Assembly (NCBI GenBank): GCA_027490195.1 | Contig: JAIXYN010000021.1 | Span: 1 to 64,000, forward strand | From: Verrucomicrobiaceae bacterium | GTDB lineage: Bacteria > Verrucomicrobiota > Verrucomicrobiia > Verrucomicrobiales > Verrucomicrobiaceae | DNA length: 64,000 nucleotides | Direction: 5' to 3' | In this document: piece by piece, positions 33,949-43,220 of the stretch | Layout: each line of letters opens with the position of its first letter | Numbering within the stretch: the stretch's first letter is position 1 | The notes under the pieces: generated by a model | Told to the model about the DNA's origin: nothing | What the model saw: only the letters and a program-made list of their open reading frames with translations | Database searches by the model: none | Position numbers and translations under genes: made by a program

Positions 33949-34770
33949 ATGAATGACAACACGGCTGACAGCGCGGACGGACTCTTTCGGCTGCTTTTTT
34001 TGGGAGATGTGGTGGGGGAGCCGGGGCGCAAGGCGGTAGGCCTGCTGCTACCGGTGCTCAAGGAGGAGCTGAAGCTGGACTTCATCGTGGTTAACGGTGA
34101 AAATTCCGCCGGAGGGCGGGGCATCACGCCGAAGATCGCTATCAGCCTCATGCGTGCCGGCGCGGCTGTGGTGACGAGCGGTGACCACGTATGGGATCAG
34201 CGGGAGATTGTGCCGTATCTCGCCGATGAGCCGCGCATGCTGCGGCCGATGAACTACCCGGAAGGTACGCCCGGCAACGGCTACGTCGTGTTAGAATCAA
34301 AGAAGTGCAAAGTGGCCGTGGTGAACCTGCAGGGGCGCACGTTCATGAATCAGCAGCTCGACAATCCTTTCCCGGCCATCACCGCCTTGGTGGAAAAGCT
34401 GCGTGAGGAAACACCGGTGATCTTTGTCGATTTTCATGCTGAGGCCACGAGCGAGAAAGTGGCTATGGGCTGGCATCTGGATGGGAAGGTTTCTGCGGTG
34501 GTGGGCACCCACACCCATGTGCCCACGGCTGATGAGCGCGTGCTGCCGAAGGGGACCGCGTTTCAAAGCGATGCGGGCATGTGCGGGCCGATGGACAGCG
34601 TCATCGGCAGTCAGATCGAGCCGGTGCTGGAACGCTTTCTCACCATGATGCCCACAAGGTTTGGCGTGGGGAGTGGTCCGGTGCGGGTGAATGGGGCGCT
34701 GATCACGATTGATCCTGCCACGGGCAAGGCGCTCAGTATTGAGCGAGTGGCGCGGACGTGGCATGAGTAA
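33949..34770 (+). CDS. YmdB-type metallophosphoesterase (2',3'-cyclic nucleotide phosphodiesterase family)
   Basis: This 273-residue protein of the TIGR00282/YmdB family has the di-metal phosphoesterase motifs in order. They are LFLGDVVGEPGRKAV, VNGENSAGGRGIT, TSGDHVWDQREI, VDFHAEATSEK and VVGTHTHVPTADER. The substrate-side GTAFQSDAGMCGP follows. In Bacillus, YmdB hydrolyses cyclic nucleotides and influences RNA turnover and biofilm state. In many phyla the gene follows rny (RNase Y), which is not seen here. Start is ATG 33949 (MNDNTADSADG). The long open frame further upstream is antisense to the amidase and is not credible. It is convergent with the MGMT-like gene. Confidence 0.9.
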   Translation: MNDNTADSADGLFRLLFLGDVVGEPGRKAVGLLLPVLKEELKLDFIVVNGENSAGGRGITPKIAISLMRAGAAVVTSGDHVWDQREIVPYLADEPRMLRPMNYPEGTPGNGYVVLESKKCKVAVVNLQGRTFMNQQLDNPFPAITALVEKLREETPVIFVDFHAEATSEKVAMGWHLDGKVSAVVGTHTHVPTADERVLPKGTAFQSDAGMCGPMDSVIGSQIEPVLERFLTMMPTRFGVGSGPVRVNGALITIDPATGKALSIERVARTWHE

Positions 34771-34779
34771 AGACGTGTG

Positions 34780-35187
34780 TCATGCAATGCCTTCGCGCTG
34801 TTGTTGCTGGAGGATGAAATTCAGGCCGCAGGCGAGCTTTTTGGCCATGGGGGATTTCAGATCTACTGCGCGCCAGAAGGGGGTGATCTCAGCAAGCGGT
34901 CTGCCGTTTTGATGCTGCTCCCAGGCGAGCTCTGAGGCGATGCGCAGGAAGATGCCGGCGGTGAGAGGGCAGGTGAAATCTGCCTGATGAGCGGCGGCGA
35001 GATCTTCCCGCATCTGGGGCATGGTGCGTGATTCACCCGGGGGAATCTGGGCCACATAGGCGGCAACGACGGCTGGGGTGGGGATCAGCATCTTTTCACC
35101 TTCAGCATGGCCAGCATAGGGCTTTCCCAACCGGGAGACGGAGGGCTTCGGCGGATGGGCAAACTTTTCACTCCAAGATTTCGCCAT
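34780..35187 (-). CDS. MGMT/ATL-like small protein
   Basis: This 135-residue protein starts at ATG 35187 (MAKSWSEKFAHPPKP). The core, MLIPTPAVVAAYVAQIPPGE, SRTMPQMREDLAAAHQADF, TCPLTAGIFLRIASELAWEQ and ITPFWRAV, matches my memory of a group of short 'MGMT family' proteins. These share the winged-helix part of alkylguanine-DNA methyltransferase. The PCHR active-site motif is not present; a cysteine stands in TCPLT instead. DNA repair or alkyl-lesion binding is a weak inference. It lies eight bases downstream of the caspase gene in the same direction and may be co-transcribed with it. Confidence 0.6.
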   Translation of the reverse strand: MAKSWSEKFAHPPKPSVSRLGKPYAGHAEGEKMLIPTPAVVAAYVAQIPPGESRTMPQMREDLAAAHQADFTCPLTAGIFLRIASELAWEQHQNGRPLAEITPFWRAVDLKSPMAKKLACGLNFILQQQQREGIA

Positions 35188-35194
35188 GGTGGAA

Positions 35195-36610
35195 TTATTT
35201 GAGTTTGGCGAGGGCTTCTTCGGCCAGGTTGCGGGCTTTGAGCTGATGGTACTTGGTGCTCGCGGCTGCGGTGAAATCAGCCTTGGCGGCGTCCGTGCTG
35301 CCGAGGGCGAGGTGGGCGCGGCCGCGATTGTAGAGGATGTAGGAATCGTCGGGGGTGAGCGGGAGGGCGGCGTTGTAGGCTTCGAGGGCTTCGTCGGCAC
35401 GACCGAGAAGCAGGAGGGTATCGCCGCGACGGTTCAGCGCCTTGGCGGTGAAAGGGATCTTCTTCTCGTGATCCGGTGGCAGGCAGTCGCGCAGGGCTTG
35501 GAGGATGAGCTCGCAAGTGGTGGCGGCGGATTCAACGGAGGGAGAGGCGGTGGTGACGTCTTTGAGATCTTCCTTCACGCGATCCAGCAGCACTTCGATG
35601 GGCAGAGAGGCATAATCGCCGGGGCCTTTGGACTTTGAGATTTGCTGCAGGGCCTCGACACATTCACGGGCCTTGCCTGCGGTGGCGAGTTTCGCGACCT
35701 CCTTCAGAGTGGGCAATGCGGGAGGAGTGACTGACCGTGGTGCAGAGGGTGGTGATTCTACTGGGGCCGCTGGAGCTGGAAGCGATGCCACCATGGGTAC
35801 CGCGGCGGGAGCCTGACCGGCGAGGAAGATGTCATCGCCAACGAGGCGCGAGTATTCCGCCGGAATCTGCCCGCCATTGGAGCGTTCGAGCACGCCGGCA
35901 CGGGTGCGTTTGAAGACCTGCTCGACCGTCAAGCCGGGGGTGCGCAGGTTTTTGAGGAGTTCTTCGGTGTAGAGGCCGTTGGTGCCATCGCCATCGAGTG
36001 CGGTCTGCCCTGCATCGGTGGCAAAGGCGATGAGTGATCCGGCGGGTGGTTTCATCTCGCTGAGGCCACCGGGGCTGGTGGCATCGCGGGTGCGTCCGGT
36101 GCGTGCGACGGCTGTGGTGCGACAGGCATCGAGGATGACGAGGTTGCAGAGTGCACCGGAAGATTTCATGTCGGCCACGGCCTGCTCGACATTGAAGAGT
36201 TTGGTTTCCGCCAGCAGGCGAAGCGTCACATCGTCGGCGCCTTCGGAGGTGTAGCCGGATTTGATGGGCAGCAGGTAGTTTGAACCGGCCACGGAGATGC
36301 CATGGCCGGCGTAATAAAAGAGGCCGACTTCGGCACCTGTCAGAGTGGCGCGGAACTCCACCACGGCGCGCAGCAGTTGATCGCGTGTGACGTCATGTTT
36401 TTCGATCACTGCGAAGCCGAGATCACGCAGGGTTTTGGCCACGGCTTTGGCATCGTTGCCGGTGTTGCGCAGCGGACCCACGGCGGCTTCGTACTTCGCA
36501 TTGCCAATGACGAGGGCGGTGCGTGCAGAGGGCTTGGCGGGTGCGGCATGCGTTCGCAGGGCGAAGGCGGCCAGCAGCAGGAAGCCAGCGAGGCGGAGGC
36601 GGGAGGGCAT
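35195..36610 (-). CDS. secreted caspase-family (C14) peptidase with TPR tail
   Basis: This 471-residue protein has a signal peptide (MPSRLRLAGFLLLAAFALRTHA). The caspase p20-like domain has ALVIGNAKYEAAVGPLRNTGNDA and the catalytic His in FYYAGHGISVAGSNYLLPI. The catalytic Cys is in LVILDACRTT. A proline/alanine-rich linker (about residues 265-300) leads to a helical region and at least one TPR pair (ALNRRGDTLLLLGRADEALE and YNRGRAHLALGSTDAAKADF). Metacaspase-like C14 peptidases of this type cleave after Arg/Lys or Asp; the target is unknown. ATG 36610 is preferred to TTG 36625 because it starts directly at the signal peptide. It is divergent from the NlpC/P60 lipoprotein gene 91 bp away. Confidence 0.87.
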   Translation of the reverse strand: MPSRLRLAGFLLLAAFALRTHAAPAKPSARTALVIGNAKYEAAVGPLRNTGNDAKAVAKTLRDLGFAVIEKHDVTRDQLLRAVVEFRATLTGAEVGLFYYAGHGISVAGSNYLLPIKSGYTSEGADDVTLRLLAETKLFNVEQAVADMKSSGALCNLVILDACRTTAVARTGRTRDATSPGGLSEMKPPAGSLIAFATDAGQTALDGDGTNGLYTEELLKNLRTPGLTVEQVFKRTRAGVLERSNGGQIPAEYSRLVGDDIFLAGQAPAAVPMVASLPAPAAPVESPPSAPRSVTPPALPTLKEVAKLATAGKARECVEALQQISKSKGPGDYASLPIEVLLDRVKEDLKDVTTASPSVESAATTCELILQALRDCLPPDHEKKIPFTAKALNRRGDTLLLLGRADEALEAYNAALPLTPDDSYILYNRGRAHLALGSTDAAKADFTAAASTKYHQLKARNLAEEALAKLK

Positions 36611-36701
36611 GGACGCATTCTGCAATCGAGAACGGGCAGGTCAACCTCATGGACAGGCGCAATCGGTTGACCCAGCGCGCAGACCTCGCATCATCCGCCC
36701 G

Positions 36702-37538
36702 ATGAAGTGTGCCCTCCCCGCCCTGATGCTCGTTCTGACGAGCTGCAACGCCACCTTGAAGCCTGATGCTGCCTCTGCGCCGCTGATTCCAGGAGATCCG
36801 GCTGCGCCTTCGCAGGTCACGCCGGATGAGGCGATGGCGATTGCGCAACGGTTTGCGAATCACACGTGGCGGCCGTTTGCGCGGAATATTCTGCACGGGA
36901 AGGACAAAGCTGGGGTCCTTGTGAATACACCGGATGTGACGCACGAACCGCAGCATGAGCGCAAGGGCTGGTGGGTGCCGGGGGAGATGAACAGCGGTGT
37001 GCCGTACAAGTGGGGCGGGTTTGATGATCCGGCGTCGTTTGATCAAGCCATCGCGAATGGCAGCGCCGGAGGGGATGTTTCATCGCCAGAGAAACGGCGT
37101 GCTGACAATGCGGCTGTGAGCGCGCAGGCTGCGGGGGTGGATTGCTCGGGATTTGTGTCGCGCTGTCTGAAACTGCCAAGCGTGCATGACACCAGCCGGC
37201 TGCCTGCGGTTTGCACGGAACTTGGAAGCGCGCAGGAATTGCAGCCCGGAGATGTGCTGAACATTCCGCACCGGCATGTGATCCTCTGCGCCGGATGGTA
37301 CGATCCGCAGCATACCTGGATCTACTACTATGAAACGGGCGGTGCGCCGGACTACTGGAAGCCCGGCCTCAAGCAGGCGCCATTGGATGCGCTGCTGGCG
37401 CTTGGCTACAAGCCGCTGCGCTACAAGGGCATGGCGCATGAGCTGGTGCCCAGCGGCAAGCAGCCGAAGGAAGTGCTGACGCGGGCGGTGAAGGCGAGTG
37501 CGATTGTGGTGGAGAATCCTACCGTTGGAGAGCCGTGA
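36702..37538 (+). CDS. NlpC/P60-type cysteine peptidase lipoprotein
   Basis: This 278-residue protein has a lipoprotein signal (MKCALPALMLVLTSCNA) with a lipobox ending in cysteine 15, so it is probably anchored to a membrane. The catalytic part shows AAGVDCSGFVSRCL with the nucleophile Cys, a conserved PGDVLNIPHRHVILCAGW with the His, and a C-terminal tyrosine/aromatic-rich segment. These enzymes typically hydrolyse D-Glu-diaminopimelate or related bonds in cell-wall peptides, or other amides. The preceding sequence (residues 50-120) includes WGGFDDPASFDQAI. It is divergent from the caspase gene, and the MFS transporter gene begins 67 bp downstream. Confidence 0.75.
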   Translation: MKCALPALMLVLTSCNATLKPDAASAPLIPGDPAAPSQVTPDEAMAIAQRFANHTWRPFARNILHGKDKAGVLVNTPDVTHEPQHERKGWWVPGEMNSGVPYKWGGFDDPASFDQAIANGSAGGDVSSPEKRRADNAAVSAQAAGVDCSGFVSRCLKLPSVHDTSRLPAVCTELGSAQELQPGDVLNIPHRHVILCAGWYDPQHTWIYYYETGGAPDYWKPGLKQAPLDALLALGYKPLRYKGMAHELVPSGKQPKEVLTRAVKASAIVVENPTVGEP

Positions 37539-37605
37539 TGGAATGTTTGAGGAGTTGACGTTGAGTCAGGCCGCGTGGCAGCATGCGCGCTTTCCCAACC
37601 CGTCC

Positions 37606-38880
37606 ATGGAATCCACCCTTCGTCCCACCCGCACGCGCTATGGCGTGATCGTTTTTGCCGTGATGCTCGGCATCATTCATTACATCGACCGGGTGTGCAT
37701 TTCGAAGGCGCGGCCGTTCATTCAGCAGGATCTGGGATTTGATGACACGCAGATGGGCTATGTGTTCTCCGCATTCACGCTGGCGTATGCGCTCTTTGAG
37801 ATTCCGGGCGGCTGGCTGGGGGACAAATGGGGGCCGCGGCGGGTGCTGCTGCGCGTGGTGATGTTTTGGAGCGTGTTCACGGCGGCGACGGGTTATGCGT
37901 GGAATCTGGCGTCGATGATTGTGTGCCGGTTTTTGTTTGGCGCTGGTGAGGCGGGCGGGTTTCCGAACATTGCGAAGATGTTCAGCGTGTGGCTGCCGGA
38001 GCGTGAGCATGGAGTGGCGCAGGGCATCACGTGGATGGCGGCGCGCTGGGGCGGTGCCTTCACGCCGTTGCTGGTGGTGTGGATTTTGGGCTTTGTGAGC
38101 TGGCGGAATACGTTTGTGCTCTTTGCCGGGCTGGGCGTGGTCTGGGCTTTGTGTTTTTACGTGTGGTTTCGGGACAATCCGAAAGACCACAAGGGAGTGA
38201 ATGCGGCTGAATGCGAACTGCTGGAGGAAGCGCAAAAAAATCTGAGCGGCGGGCACGCATCGATCCCGTGGAAAAGGCTTTTCACGACCAAGTCGGTGCT
38301 GCTGCTGTGGGTGTATTACTTCTGCATCAGCTACGTGTGGTACTTTTACATCACCTGGATGCCGAAGTACATGGAGCTGGAGCTGAAGATGGACATGAAG
38401 GACACGTGGACTTCGATCTTGAATGGCCTGCCGCTGTTCCTTGGAGGCATCGGCTGCTTCATCGGTGGAGTCGTGGCGCGTCGTATGTCGGCCAAGTCTA
38501 CCAGTTTGAGCCGGGCGCGGCGCACGATCGGCGTGCTGGGCATGCTGGCGGCGGGCGGGATGATCATCCTGGCCACGACCCTGAACAACCCCACCTATGC
38601 GATGCTGGCGCTGGGCTTCTCGGGTTTCTTCAATGATCTGTCCATGCCGGGTGCCTGGGGTGCGTGCATGGAAGTGGGCGGCAAGCTTGCGGGATCGGTT
38701 TCCGGCAGCATGAACATGATCGGCAATCTCGGCGGCGCGCTCGGTGGCGTGGCGGTGCCGTGGCTGATGAACCTGACGCACCAAAGCTGGGACAAGGTGA
38801 TGTATGTCGCTGCGGCCACCTACCTGCTGGCAGCACTCTGCTGGATGTTCATCGACAGTGATGAACGGCTGGAGGAGTAG
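37606..38880 (+). CDS. MFS transporter, anion:cation symporter (ACS) family
   Basis: This 424-residue permease has 12 predicted transmembrane helices. The signature loop between helices 2 and 3 reads GGWLGDKWGPRRVLLRV, preceded by YVFSAFTLAYALFEIPGG, as in the hexuronate/glucarate/phthalate (ACS) group. Helix 1 has IIHYIDRVCISKA, including the arginine used for organic anions. FLFGAGEAGGFPNIAKMFSVW is typical of GudP/ExuT relatives. It should import a sugar acid or similar carboxylate with H+ or Na+. Start at ATG 37606 (MESTLRPTRTRYG) gives a normal N-terminus. It is in the same direction as the lipoprotein gene and convergent with the TPR gene. Substrate is unknown. Confidence 0.88.
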   Translation: MESTLRPTRTRYGVIVFAVMLGIIHYIDRVCISKARPFIQQDLGFDDTQMGYVFSAFTLAYALFEIPGGWLGDKWGPRRVLLRVVMFWSVFTAATGYAWNLASMIVCRFLFGAGEAGGFPNIAKMFSVWLPEREHGVAQGITWMAARWGGAFTPLLVVWILGFVSWRNTFVLFAGLGVVWALCFYVWFRDNPKDHKGVNAAECELLEEAQKNLSGGHASIPWKRLFTTKSVLLLWVYYFCISYVWYFYITWMPKYMELELKMDMKDTWTSILNGLPLFLGGIGCFIGGVVARRMSAKSTSLSRARRTIGVLGMLAAGGMIILATTLNNPTYAMLALGFSGFFNDLSMPGAWGACMEVGGKLAGSVSGSMNMIGNLGGALGGVAVPWLMNLTHQSWDKVMYVAAATYLLAALCWMFIDSDERLEE

Positions 38881-38886
38881 CGGGCG

Positions 38887-40722
38887 CTACTTCTTCTCGG
38901 TGTCTGATTTGCCGCCTTTGATTTTCAGCAGCTCATTTTCGATGCGCTTGCGGGCTTTCAAGTCGGGGGTCTTGAGGGACTCGGCGCGTTCGAGATAGCT
39001 GAGGGCCTTTGCTTTGTCGCCGAGGGCCTGATGGGTGAGACCGATGTGTTCGAGGATCTCGGCATCTTCCGGAGTGACGGGCTGCATGAGGGCTTCGGCG
39101 CGCTGAAATTCCTTGAGAGCGCCGGGGTAGTTGCCCTTTTTGTAGTGGAACCAGCCGAGGCTGTCGATGTAGGCGGGCTGGTCGGGCAGCAGTTCGTTGG
39201 CCTTGGTGATGAGCTCGCCTGCTTTGTCGAGGTGTGTGCCGACATCCAGCCACATGTAGCCGAGGAAGTTCATGGTGTTGGCGGCTGCCTTGGCTTCTTC
39301 GCGCGGAGTCAGCGTGATGGATTTTTCCAGCATGCGTGAGGCGTCCTCGTAGCGAGCGAGGCGTTCGAGCGTGATGCCGTACTGATAGTAGAAGAGGTGG
39401 TCCAGCAGTTCGTTCTGAGTGGAACTGGCGAACTGCTCGGCTTCGGCGAAGTGCTGCACCGACGGGCCCCATTCCTCACGGGCGCGATGGGCGATCGCGA
39501 GCTGGTAGTGCACGAGGGGATGATCGGGAAACAGGCGCACGCTGCGCTGGCCGACACGCACCATGTCATCGAACTTCTGTGTCTGGTAGAGCTCCCAGCC
39601 GAGTTTGACGTAGTCGCCGATCTCGCCGCCGCCGTTTTGAATGGCGGCTTGGAGGTGGGCGATGGCCTTTTCGGGCTGCTTGAGTTTGTCGTACTCACTG
39701 GCCAGGAGTCGCTGCATTTCCGCGTCGTCCGGTGCTTGTTTGACGACTTGCTCCAGAGTGGTGAGCGCCTTTTCTTTTTGTTCGGAGGCAACGTAGAGAC
39801 GGTAGAGCAGTTTGCGGGCGTCGAGATTGCTGTATTCGGCCGCCAGTTTTTCACAGAGCTGCCGGGCGCGCTCGGGATCGTTGGTCAGGAGGTACTGACG
39901 GGCGACTTCGAGGGTGACCTGCTCGGCCTCGGCTTTGGTGGCGGATTTGAGGGCGTTCTCAAAAAACGGGGCCACGCGCTGGCGGTACTCCGTGGCGAAC
40001 TCGGCCTGACCGAGCGGCCAGACGCGTTCGGCGGTGTGTCCCGTAGCGAGCCAGTATTGAGGATCGCGGCTGTCCTGATTGGCGGCCTGGGTCATGACCG
40101 CGATGGCTTTGTCACGCTCGTTGTGGGTGAGGTGCAGCATGACCGCCGTCTCATAGACCTCGGCATGGGTGGGAAATTTGGCCAGGGCCTCGGCCACGGC
40201 TTTATACGGCACGTCGTCTTTGACGAAGAGGTCCTCAGGCGGATAGGTGCTGGCAAAGCGCGCCAGATTGAGCAGGGGCGCAGGCGTGCGTGGGCTGGCG
40301 CGCACGGCATCTTCGAGGATTTTTATGGCCGCCTCGCGTCCTTGGAATTGCATGGCAATCCCGGCGGTATGCGCAGCCAGATCCGAATTGCTCGGATCAG
40401 CTTTGAAAACGGCCAGATAATGGTCCAGCGCCTGGCGCAGTTTCCCGGAAGACTCGAATTGGAGAGCCGCACTGAAATGCGCCAGAACATCTGCCCTGGA
40501 GGCAGAGTCTGGAGAAAGCTGCAAGTCCGATGTGTCTGCCGCTCTAACTCCCAACGAAAGGTCCGCTGTTGTTGCAGCATGACCTGGAAGGAGGGAGGCA
40601 AAGAAGGCGGCAAAACCCATCGACAGACAGGGCCACAGGGCCCTGCCAACCGAGCCGTACCCGGGCATGACAAGGCTTCCTGCGTCTCGATACCATCGAA
40701 TCGCAATGCGGAGAGGAGCCAT
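38887..40722 (-). CDS. TPR-repeat protein, exported
   Basis: This is a 611-residue protein of tandem tetratricopeptide repeats. Examples are ALDHYLAVFKADPSNSDLAAH, AIAVMTQAANQDSRDPQYWLA, KALTTLEQVVKQAPDDAEMQ, AIAHLQAAIQNGG, AYIDSLGWFHYKKGNYPGAL and ALGDKAKALSYLERAESL. A hydrophobic segment (GFAAFFASLLPGHAA) near residue 36 could be a signal peptide; if so, translation may start at ATG 40617 or 40668. The C-terminus is lysine-rich. Such proteins serve as protein-binding scaffolds, often in envelope assembly. It follows the bS22-like gene and hisG on the same strand, so all three could be one transcript. Partner is unknown. Confidence 0.85.
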   Translation of the reverse strand: MAPLRIAIRWYRDAGSLVMPGYGSVGRALWPCLSMGFAAFFASLLPGHAATTADLSLGVRAADTSDLQLSPDSASRADVLAHFSAALQFESSGKLRQALDHYLAVFKADPSNSDLAAHTAGIAMQFQGREAAIKILEDAVRASPRTPAPLLNLARFASTYPPEDLFVKDDVPYKAVAEALAKFPTHAEVYETAVMLHLTHNERDKAIAVMTQAANQDSRDPQYWLATGHTAERVWPLGQAEFATEYRQRVAPFFENALKSATKAEAEQVTLEVARQYLLTNDPERARQLCEKLAAEYSNLDARKLLYRLYVASEQKEKALTTLEQVVKQAPDDAEMQRLLASEYDKLKQPEKAIAHLQAAIQNGGGEIGDYVKLGWELYQTQKFDDMVRVGQRSVRLFPDHPLVHYQLAIAHRAREEWGPSVQHFAEAEQFASSTQNELLDHLFYYQYGITLERLARYEDASRMLEKSITLTPREEAKAAANTMNFLGYMWLDVGTHLDKAGELITKANELLPDQPAYIDSLGWFHYKKGNYPGALKEFQRAEALMQPVTPEDAEILEHIGLTHQALGDKAKALSYLERAESLKTPDLKARKRIENELLKIKGGKSDTEKK

Positions 40723-40739
40723 GCCGGGGAGGCTAGCGG

Positions 40740-40844
40740 TTACGACTTGTAGCGCAAACGCTTCTTGTGACGGTTCGCGCGCATGCGCTTTTTGCGCTTG
40801 TGCTTGTTGATCTTCGTTTTTCTCCGCTTTTTGAGCGATCCCAT
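40740..40844 (-). CDS. bS22-like (AURKAIP1/COX24-domain) tiny ribosomal protein
   Basis: This 34-residue, extremely basic ORF begins MGSLKKRRKTKINKHKRKKR and ends RLRYKS. It matches the pattern of the AURKAIP1/COX24 domain: a MGS start, a KKRRK cluster, K-H-K-R-K-K-R, and an R-x-R-x-x-K/R-R tail. This domain is known as bS22 in mycobacteria and as a short ribosome-associated protein in Bacteroidota. It would bind rRNA in the small subunit. A strong Shine-Dalgarno (CAGGAGAA) sits about eight bases before the ATG. It lies 31 bp downstream of hisG on the same strand. Genes this short are usually missed by automatic callers, and family assignment is by pattern only. Confidence 0.78.
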   Translation of the reverse strand: MGSLKKRRKTKINKHKRKKRMRANRHKKRLRYKS

Positions 40845-40848
40845 GTTC

Positions 40849-40857
40849 GTGTTCTCC
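40849..40857 (-). promoter_or_regulatory. Shine-Dalgarno of the bS22-like gene
   Basis: On the minus strand CAGGAGAAC lies directly before CGAACATGG. This good ribosome-binding site, at a normal spacing, supports translation of the 34-codon gene. Most genes in the window have weaker ones. Confidence 0.6.
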
Positions 40858-40875
40858 TGTTGTGTTGGCGTTGAT

Positions 40876-41760
40876 CTAGTGGACGACTTTATTTAGAGGG
40901 TATTCCACAATACCCTCGGCCCCCAGCGACTTCAGCCGTGGGATGATGACCCGCACGGTGGCTTCGTCGATGACCGTTTCCACGGCCACCCAATCCTGGT
41001 TGGCAAGTGTTGAAATGGTAGGCGAGCGCTCAGCCGGCAGGCATGCGACCACTTCCTGCAGCTGTTTCGCGGGTACGTTCATTTTGAGACCGACCTTGTG
41101 GCGGGCCTCGAGCGCACCTTTGAGCAGCAGCACGAGTGTCTCCATCTTCTGCCGCTTCCATTCATCACGGGCGGCGGGTCGGCTGGAGACAAATTGGGGG
41201 TAGCTTTCCATCAGCGTATCCACGATGCGCAGCTTGTTCGCGCGCAGGGATGAGCCGGTTTCGGTGATGTCCACGATGGCATCCACCATTTCGGGCACCT
41301 TCACTTCCGTGGCACCCCAGCTAAATTCGACTTCGGCCTCGACGCCGTTGGCGACGAGGTATTTCTTCGTCATCTCGACCGCTTCGGTGGCGATGCGCTT
41401 GCCCTGGAGGTCCTTGACGGTCTTCACGGACGAATCTTCTGGCACCACGAGCACCCAGCGGGTGGGCCATGAGGTGGCCTTGCTGTAGCGCAGGTCGGTG
41501 ATGACTTCGACATCCGCCCCGTTTTCCACGATCCAGTCCCGGCCGGTGATGCCGCAGTCCAGGAAGCCATGATCGACATAGCGACCGATCTCTTGGGCGC
41601 GCAGCAGGCGAAGCTCTAGCTCTGAATCATCCACGGAGGGGCGGTAGGAGCGTGAGGAGATGACGATGTTGAACCCCGCGCGCTTGAATAATTCAAGCGT
41701 CGGCTCCTGCAGGCTGCCTTTGGGCAGGCCCAGGCGGAGGATGTTCTTCGGTTCAGACAT
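40876..41760 (-). CDS. hisG: ATP phosphoribosyltransferase, long form
   Basis: This 294-residue HisG catalyses the first step of histidine synthesis, ATP + PRPP to phosphoribosyl-ATP. N-terminal [20 protein letters not shown] and the [10 protein letters not shown] motif belong to the catalytic periplasmic-binding-like fold. [19 protein letters not shown] is the PRPP-site block. The C-terminal 75 residues ([20 protein letters not shown] to the end) form the ACT-like regulatory domain, so this is the long, hexameric form inhibited by histidine, without need for HisZ. Start ATG 41760 (MSEPKNIL). It is not near other his genes; the bS22-like gene and the TPR gene follow on the same strand. Confidence 0.95.
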   Translation of the reverse strand: MSEPKNILRLGLPKGSLQEPTLELFKRAGFNIVISSRSYRPSVDDSELELRLLRAQEIGRYVDHGFLDCGITGRDWIVENGADVEVITDLRYSKATSWPTRWVLVVPEDSSVKTVKDLQGKRIATEAVEMTKKYLVANGVEAEVEFSWGATEVKVPEMVDAIVDITETGSSLRANKLRIVDTLMESYPQFVSSRPAARDEWKRQKMETLVLLLKGALEARHKVGLKMNVPAKQLQEVVACLPAERSPTISTLANQDWVAVETVIDEATVRVIIPRLKSLGAEGIVEYPLNKVVH

Positions 41761-41820
41761 GGGTTGGGGGGAAGGGGGCGCGCATCCTAGTGGCATTTTT
41801 TCTGCTGGCGAGGGGAAATT

Positions 41821-43152
41821 TCATGGCAGCGCCTTCCGCCAGTCCAAAGCGGCCTTTTTCAGGCGCTCGGCGGTGTCTTTTTCGGTGTCGGCGAGGTTGG
41901 TGGTTTCGTTGGGGTCTTGGCCGAGGTGGTACAGCTCTGTTTGTGTGCCATCGGCATTCACCAGGAGTTTCCAGTCGCCGTCGCGGATGGCGACGTTGGG
42001 AGACTTGGAATCCGGTTCTTTGGGGTAGGGAAAGCCGTTTTTCACTTTGCCTACTTCACCGGGTTTGCGGCCGTATTCCCAGAGGAGTGGCTTGTGGCGG
42101 AGCACTTTTTCGCCACGCAGGGCAGTGCTCATGTCTTCGCCATCCTGATCGGCAGCGGGAGCTTTGATTTGAGCCAGGGCGCAGAGGGTGGGCATGAAAT
42201 CGATGCTGCTGAAGACGGTGGTTTCATTCATCGCTCCTGCTGGCACGTTGCCGGGCCAGCGTACGATGAGCGGTGTGCGGATGCCGCCCTCATAGAGGCT
42301 CCATTTCATGCCGCGCAGGCCCCTGGTGCGGGTGTGTTCCAGCGTGGGCTCCGGACCGTTGTCGCCGCAAAGAACGATGAGAGTGTTGGGTGGCAGTGCG
42401 TCCATGAGACGGCCGATCTGGCGATCTGTTTCGGCGAGCACGTCGCGGTATTTCGCCGGGAGACCGCGATCATCCTTGGTCTCTCTGGGACGATAGGGAG
42501 TGTGAACGTCATCGAGCCAAAGATTCACAAAGCGCGGCCGGTTTGGGTGCTGCTGCATGAACTTCAGCGTTTCATCCACCATCCAGCGCGTGCGTTCTTG
42601 CCGCAGCACCTGCTGGGGCTCGCGTTTGAGTTCCCAAGGGGTTGTTTTCAAACCGAGTCCAGCGGCAGGCTCCGGGCTTTCATACGTGCCTAGGCCCAGA
42701 TCGTAGCCATAGGCGGCGAATTTGGGAGCATCCGTCACATCGCGACCACCACCGAGGTGCCATTTACCGATGTGAGCGGTGGCGTAGCCTGCTTCATGGA
42801 AGGCGCGGGGCAGGGAAGGGGCCTGCGGATCGAGGAAATCTGCCTGCTCGCATTCGCGATTGCCCGCCCGCGTTTGCAGGTAGCTCGTGATGCGCCACCG
42901 CGCTGGGAACTGCCCTGTGAGCAGTCCGCAGCGCGATGCCGAGCAGATGGGCGAGGCCACGTAGAACTGGCGGAACTGCATCCCTTCCTTGGCCAGGCGG
43001 TCCATATGAGGTGTCGGCACCTGCCCGCCAAAGCAGGAGACATCCCCCCAGCCCAGATCGTCCACCAAAATGAAGACAAGGTTGGGTCTTTCAACGGCGG
43101 CGGCAGAGACTAGGAGAGCACCCAGGAGCACGGGTAAAAGGAAGCAGCGCAT
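41821..43152 (-). CDS. secreted sulfatase (formylglycine type)
   Basis: This 443-residue arylsulfatase-fold enzyme has a signal peptide (MRCFLLPVLLGALLVSAAAV). NLVFILVDDLGWGDVSCFGG holds the metal-binding Asp pair. The formylglycine motif is ASPICSASRCGLLTGQ, a C-S-A-S-R form. YATAHIGKWHLGG and VLCGDNGPE carry other active-site residues. It should desulfate polysaccharides or similar esters after export. Such enzymes are numerous in Verrucomicrobiota that live on algal sulfated glycans. Start ATG 43152 begins at the signal peptide; the open frame upstream to 43347 is non-coding. It is divergent from metK. Confidence 0.9.
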   Translation of the reverse strand: MRCFLLPVLLGALLVSAAAVERPNLVFILVDDLGWGDVSCFGGQVPTPHMDRLAKEGMQFRQFYVASPICSASRCGLLTGQFPARWRITSYLQTRAGNRECEQADFLDPQAPSLPRAFHEAGYATAHIGKWHLGGGRDVTDAPKFAAYGYDLGLGTYESPEPAAGLGLKTTPWELKREPQQVLRQERTRWMVDETLKFMQQHPNRPRFVNLWLDDVHTPYRPRETKDDRGLPAKYRDVLAETDRQIGRLMDALPPNTLIVLCGDNGPEPTLEHTRTRGLRGMKWSLYEGGIRTPLIVRWPGNVPAGAMNETTVFSSIDFMPTLCALAQIKAPAADQDGEDMSTALRGEKVLRHKPLLWEYGRKPGEVGKVKNGFPYPKEPDSKSPNVAIRDGDWKLLVNADGTQTELYHLGQDPNETTNLADTEKDTAERLKKAALDWRKALP

Positions 43153-43220
43153 CTGATCTAAACGGGGGCATGGGGCGGCCTTATCTCCTACAATTTGCCT
43201 GCGCCTATACTGCCCTCCTT

